The notes below the pieces were generated by a model. It searched no databases, was not told the DNA's origin, and worked only from the letters and a program-made list of their open reading frames with translations. Position numbers and translations under genes: made by a program. From Verticillium longisporum (Eukaryota > Ascomycota > Sordariomycetes > Glomerellales > Plectosphaerellaceae), in contig JAETXT010000013.1 of the NCBI GenBank assembly GCA_019188255.1, forward strand, positions 1,736,001-1,800,000: a stretch of DNA of 64,000 nucleotides. Reading direction: 5' to 3'. Each line of letters opens with the position of its first letter. The first letter of the stretch is position 1. Shown piece after piece: positions 60,127-64,000 of this stretch.

Positions 60127-61415
60127 TCACGGTTCGTGCTTGCGACGGTTCGATGATCGACGCCTGATGTCTTTCACACCACTGCCTGTTCCTGCCTCGC
60201 TGTAGCTTGTACCAATGCCAGAGTCACCCCTCCACGTATCCTGCTTGTCTCCGTCTCCTTCATCGTCCGCGTCGACTCCGGCAATTGCTTGGTCTTGTAG
60301 TCGCAAACTTGGAGTCTCCTCGTTAAGCTGTGACTCGTACTTGAGTGGTGATTGTTTACTCAAGGTAGGAAAAGTCCAGGGAACATCAGAGAACTCATCA
60401 AACTCCCTGTCCTCTGTCTTAATGATTTCACGTGTGGTCGTGCCTTCTGATACCGAAAATTGAGGAAGGGTGCTGGTCTTCGACCTGCCCCAGATCAGCC
60501 AAGCAAGCATCATGAAGGTGATCTCGGCTGCCCAGAATAGCACGGTAGCCGTGATGAATGAAAGCAGTCGGTAGTGATGCATAACCCAACGCAGACCGTG
60601 AAGCTGGGCTGTAATGACAATCGACGTCTCGTATGTCTGTAAATCTTGACCAGCCTGGATCTCAACATATGCGGCAGTGGGCATGGCGGACTGTTGGGAA
60701 GCCAGGAGGATCTTGTGTGCCATTGGTACGCTTAATGTTAAGACTTGCGACTTGGGCACGACGAGATGATAGAACAGAAAGACGAGGCGAGAGGCCGCAG
60801 CGACCCATGGGTCTCTATACGGCAACAGTGCAGGGCGGCGTGATTGAAGTACGATGCTCCGTCCATCAAATCGTAATGGACCATCTGCATCGCGCTGGGT
60901 TCCTGTGCTGGACGCAGGCGCCGTCTCGCCGTTCAGGAGACACATGACGACCATGAAGTTGCCACGCTCAACATTCGTCGGCGACAAGGGCATACTTAAG
61001 ACGACACTGATGTCGTATGCCTGCTGCGTCTTCAGGTTCGTATCTGCGAGAGAGGCGAGTCCAAATGGATCACGCCCAGACCTATGGCGGCGCTGTCAGT
61101 GAGCCTCTGGTGATTGGGTGCCGCCAGCAACAGTGACGAGCGAGGGCACTCACCCATATTGAAGATATACCGGGACACTGATGATTTGTTCTGGCATGTA
61201 ACTTCGATAGAACAAAGCCGTTGAGATTGTCGCTATGAACAGCAAAGGAATACAGCCGCCCAATAGAAGGCTCAAGTTGATAGCCGCTCGTTGAGCGCCT
61301 TTCGACGTGGATGCTCTGTACACCCGATCAAGTGAGTCCTATGCGACCGTACCAGATGTCAGCCGCCACTAGGGCAAACAAAGAACAGCCGTCAGTCGAG
61401 GTTCAGGGATACCAT
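60127..61415 (-). CDS. Seipin (lipid droplet assembly protein)
   Basis: Seipin forms a ring in the endoplasmic reticulum membrane where lipid droplets bud. Minus-strand exons 61415-61413 (ATG alone), 61338-61154 and 61081-60127 join in phase to 380 residues. The N-terminal region DSLDRVYRASTSKGAQRAAI leads to membrane helix one (NLSLLLGGCIPLLFIATIST). The lumenal beta-sandwich follows, with SVPVYLQYGSGRDPFGLASL, KTQQAYDISVVLSMPLSPTN and NFMVVMCLLNGE. Helix two is FITATVLFWAAEITFMMLAW. The C-terminal cytosolic tail is Ser/Glu/Asp-rich and ends in a basic RRRSSNRRKHEP. The frame is intact. The first intron uses GTATCC, a weaker donor, so a different upstream exon is possible. The splice joining exons 2 and 3 (GTGAGT donor, CCATAG acceptor) is well supported. 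Confidence 0.92.
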
Positions 61416-62912
61416 TGCAGTCTCGTGTGCCCGGTGTAGCTAGGTCTGACGGGAGTCGTGTACTAAACTCTATGTCTGGGTGTTGAAAAATGGTGATGCT
61501 GGAGCGCCGGCCAGTAGGGTTATGGTGGTTGGTAGTTTAGATGATGACCATTACATGCCAGTGATTGTTGGCAAATGATCATATGACATATCACAACAAC
61601 CTGTGCTGAAGGGGAGAGCTTGTTGGGGTGTGTCGAGCTTGGCCTGAGTTAAGTGCTAAGTGTGCCGGAGATGAAGTATGAGTTTCCTTGAAGGCTTTGG
61701 CTGGTTAAAAAAAAAATAGATGTGAAGGTGGTGATCAGGCGGCGACTGTTTGGGGGTTGGTTGGAGGATGCGCAAACGCGGTGGAAATATATTTGGCATG
61801 GACCTACCTAGGCAGGCATGAAGCCTTGGGGTGTCTCCGGGGGGGTGGCGTACAGGGGAGTTTACGCTGGAACTGGCGCCTACCGTGCCTTATGAAGCTA
61901 GGACCTACCAGTTTCGGCTTGCTTCGTAAAGACCCGACTATACTCATTTGAGGCACCTTGTTTCACCGCTTGCGTGTTAGATAAGGTGGTTGGTTGGCAA
62001 GATACCTGTTTCTGGCGTGTTCTGGATTCATACCAGGTGTTTGCACGAATGACGTGGAAATTACACAGGTACACCTGGTGGCATGTATCAACAGTAACGT
62101 CTCACAACAGAGGTAATAACAAGGCCTACCAAACAACCGAGGTACCCCTCTGGCCAGATGGAAACTGTTTAGGCCCTGATCGTCTCGATCATTTGGCACC
62201 AAAAAATCATCGACGTGCATGAAATGTGGCCCGTACCTATAACGCTTTACCCAATTCAATAGGCGTTTTGCACTAAATAAACGGTAGGCCAACATTTAAC
62301 CAGATATTGCATAATGAATATACTACGCTAATAAGGACCCCTATTTTATTTTAACCTTCCCTAAATACGAAGGGATTTTCAACTTAGTGCTAAATAATTA
62401 GAGCACCTTTTTAGTGCTAAAAAGATGCTATACTCCTGGCCCTCCCTGGCCCTCCTTAGCCCTATAATGCTCACATAAGCAGTTTTAGGGGGGAATATCT
62501 TTAACCCGGCCGCCCAAAATCGAAGACAGAACAAGGGTAAAAGAGGTACCTCTAAAATAGCACGCTAGTGCCGTTTTCAAGAAGTCACTAGGTGCCAAAT
62601 ACATTTAGCGCCAAATGATCGAGACGATCAGGGCCTTAGTCCGTGCCACATCGTCTCTGGCAGGAAACGATTTTGCAGACGCTTTGGCCATAACCTGCCA
62701 TGCCATGCAACGTTTCCAGACATTTGTTTGGCATTGACTAATTAACCAACAAAACAATTTACAATCGTGGTCAACAACCATTCGTCAGTAAACAGAACGA
62801 ATATACACACTAGCTTGCTTGCTATCTGACATGACTGTGCTCCATACCCAAAGCGCCCGGCTTGGTCCGCTGCTCGAGCGAAAATCTTCAGTTGCCTGCC
62901 GTGTATGATCTT
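61416..62912. other. Intergenic region containing a MITE-like element
   Basis: Seipin promoter side at the left, then the element at 62172-62635, then 277 bases to the 3' end of the F-BAR gene. No protein gene supported. Confidence 0.6.
62172..62635. mobile_element. MITE-like non-autonomous DNA transposon with 26-bp TIRs and TTA target duplication
   Basis: The first 26 bases (62172-62197, starting GGCCCTGATCGTCTCGATC) and the last 26 (62610-62635) are perfect inverted complements. They are flanked on both sides by TTA (62169-62171 and 62636-62638), consistent with a 3-bp target site duplication. The interior is AT-rich compared with its surroundings, has no long open frame, and holds small internal repeats (AGTGCTAAA copies near 62385-62425 and a CCTGGCCCTCC repeat at 62435-62463). 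GG-starting TIRs plus a TTA duplication fit the Tourist/PIF-Harbinger type of MITE; that family assignment is inference. No transposase is present, so mobility would need an enzyme supplied elsewhere. Confidence 0.85.
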
Positions 62913-64000
62913 TCAGCAGGCTTGGAGGTAGTTGCTAGGTACAAGGCCGACACGTCCATTACCGCCATGTACCTCTGCTTCCCACCAACCATCATCTTGG
63001 TGCCTGAGCACAGCCATCATGTCGCCTTTAGAAAAACCAAGCTCTTCTGGAATGGCCGCCTGATACACGTACATTGCCCTCGCTGGACCAACAGTCAATA
63101 GAGCTCAGAAGATTGTTTACCAGAATATGGCGGAAGCTTACCAAAGTGAAGAATGGCACGGCCATCTCGAGTGTACTGTCGCGAAGGATCAGCAACACTC
63201 TTACTTCGCTGACGCGAACCGCTTTGCGCAGGTCCTCCACCATCGTAAAGCCCCATAGCACGATTACTGGAGCTTGTCCCTGGCCGGCCTCCATTCCGAC
63301 CTCGCTGTGATCCGTGGTTCTCATCTCCGAGCGGCGCCAACTGAACGGACATGTCAACCTGCGCCGGACCGCTATTGGACCTTGTATACTCGCGGAACGG
63401 TGCCGGGGACGCTGATCTTGCTACGTCGTTTGGAGAGCCTTGTCGGTAGTAGTCTTGATCCTGAGGCCTGGCTGGTCCAGGTCCCAGATCGTGCTGGCTG
63501 GCTAGGCGAGGATTTGGTGAAGCGGAGCGATGGGTACTTCGCACACGACTGGACATATCGGGTCTCGGAGATACACTTCGAGGCGACGCTGGAGACATAG
63601 CTCTGGGCACCTCACGCCCCCTGATTGTAGTGCGTGCTGTCGAAGAGCCTGCGAAACCGCTCGAGCCCGGTCGACTGTCTGAGCCGAACACCGAGCGTGC
63701 TTGTTCAGTGAACTTCTGAGATGTTTCTTTCATAGCCCTGGCAGTGACAGCAGCAGGAGGAACACCCAGTCTTTGTACTTGTTGGTCATATGAGGGTGGG
63801 GGTGTGCCTCTCAGGCCGGCGGTTGCAGCGCTGCTGCTAGCCAGCGGTGGGACCGATCTGGTAAAGGACTGCTGTGAGCTGGGCGCAGGCGTAGCGATGC
63901 CGTGGTAGCGGTCGGCAGACACCCTGACGGTTGCTTGCTTGTCTGCGCCGACGCCTTTCAACTCAGCAAGTGCCAACGCAATCGGATCAGTTTCTTCAGG
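62913..64000 (-). CDS. Imp2/Cdc15-like F-BAR and SH3 protein, C-terminal part (runs off the window)
   Basis: The gene enters from beyond base 64000 (its N-terminus and F-BAR domain lie outside the window) and ends at 62913. The exon down to 63142 encodes EETDPIALALAELKGVGADK, then a long disordered Ser/Pro/Arg-rich linker (SSTARTTIRGREVPRAMSPA, NPRLASQHDLGPGPARPQD), ending SRQYTRDGRAILHF. A 59-nt intron (63141-63083) leads to the final exon 63082-62913, an SH3 domain: ARAMYVYQAAIPEELGFSKG, then DGWWEAEVHG and VGLVPSNYLQAC. The ALYDY-like, WW and PSNY motifs are all in place. Such proteins organise the cytokinetic ring and cortical actin at septation. The match to Imp2/Cdc15 rests on the SH3 and the linker composition, since the F-BAR domain itself cannot be seen. 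Confidence 0.85.

Noticed and set aside
1..64000. Search for biosynthetic cluster, CRISPR array, phage or bacterial defence genes
   Set aside because: All recognised genes are ordinary fungal genes; no such hallmark genes or repeat arrays were seen.

Overview
This window looks like nuclear DNA of a filamentous ascomycete, most likely a Sordariomycete (Hypocreales-like). Evidence: short GT-AG introns of about 45-150 nt with CTAAC/CTGAC branch sites, GC-rich coding sequence, pyrimidine-rich leaders, and intergenic tracts of the ACCTACCTAGGT type. The gene set is also typical: a fungal phytochrome histidine kinase, an Rgt1-like Zn2Cys6 factor, a copper-fist factor, a Nup98-Nup96 precursor and a Sas3-type MYST acetyltransferase. 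I see no bacterial operon, CRISPR array, phage or secondary-metabolite cluster.

Layout. 0-5.5 kb: a DUF1993 protein and the XPC/Rad4 repair factor. 5.5-10.4 kb: a full-length ABCA-type transporter. 11.9-13.8 kb: an epsin (Ent1/2). 15.7-22.0 kb: the Nup98-Nup96 precursor. 22.5-23.1 kb: a small SET-domain protein. 24.8-27.7 kb: an Rgt1-like regulator. 27.7-33.7 kb: a gene-poor 6 kb stretch. 33.7-35.4 kb: a copper-fist factor. 36.9-38.1 kb: a ketopantoate-reductase-like enzyme. 39.9-44.4 kb: phytochrome. 45.2-48.7 kb (minus): a Sas3-like acetyltransferase, divergent from the complex I subunit NDUFA1 (49.4-49.9 kb). 50.2-51.4 kb (minus): tRNA thiolase Ncs6/Ctu1, divergent from ribosomal protein eL8 (51.9-53.1 kb). 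53.9-54.7 kb: beta-carbonic anhydrase. 55.0-55.7 kb (minus): NTF2. 57.1-58.9 kb (minus): a DUF7918 protein. 60.1-61.4 kb (minus): seipin. 62.17-62.64 kb: a 464-bp MITE-like element with perfect 26-bp terminal inverted repeats and TTA flanks. 62.9-64.0 kb (minus): the C-terminal part of an Imp2/Cdc15-like F-BAR/SH3 protein.

The genes are individually transcribed housekeeping, trafficking and regulatory genes and do not form one pathway. Nup98-Nup96 and NTF2 both serve nuclear transport; epsin and the F-BAR protein serve membrane/cortex work; Ncs6 and eL8 both serve translation and share a divergent promoter region.

The strongest anomaly is technical or mutational. About ten genes that otherwise read as intact family members each need one extra base to keep frame. 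Most of these sites are short homopolymers, often a G5 or C5 run where six would restore the frame. Every resolved case is a missing base, and essential genes (eL8, Nup98-Nup96) are affected, so undercalled homopolymers in the assembly are the most economical explanation. Two further in-frame stops (ABCA, copper fist) are substitutions or, for ABCA, possibly an unrecognised 45-nt intron. Biological points worth a look are the TTA-flanked MITE, a second inverted repeat at 14.4-14.6 kb, a 4-nt internal exon in NDUFA1, start-codon-only first exons in eL8 and seipin, and four stop-free 3n introns of paired lengths in the Nup98-Nup96 gene. I found no convincing new multi-gene system.
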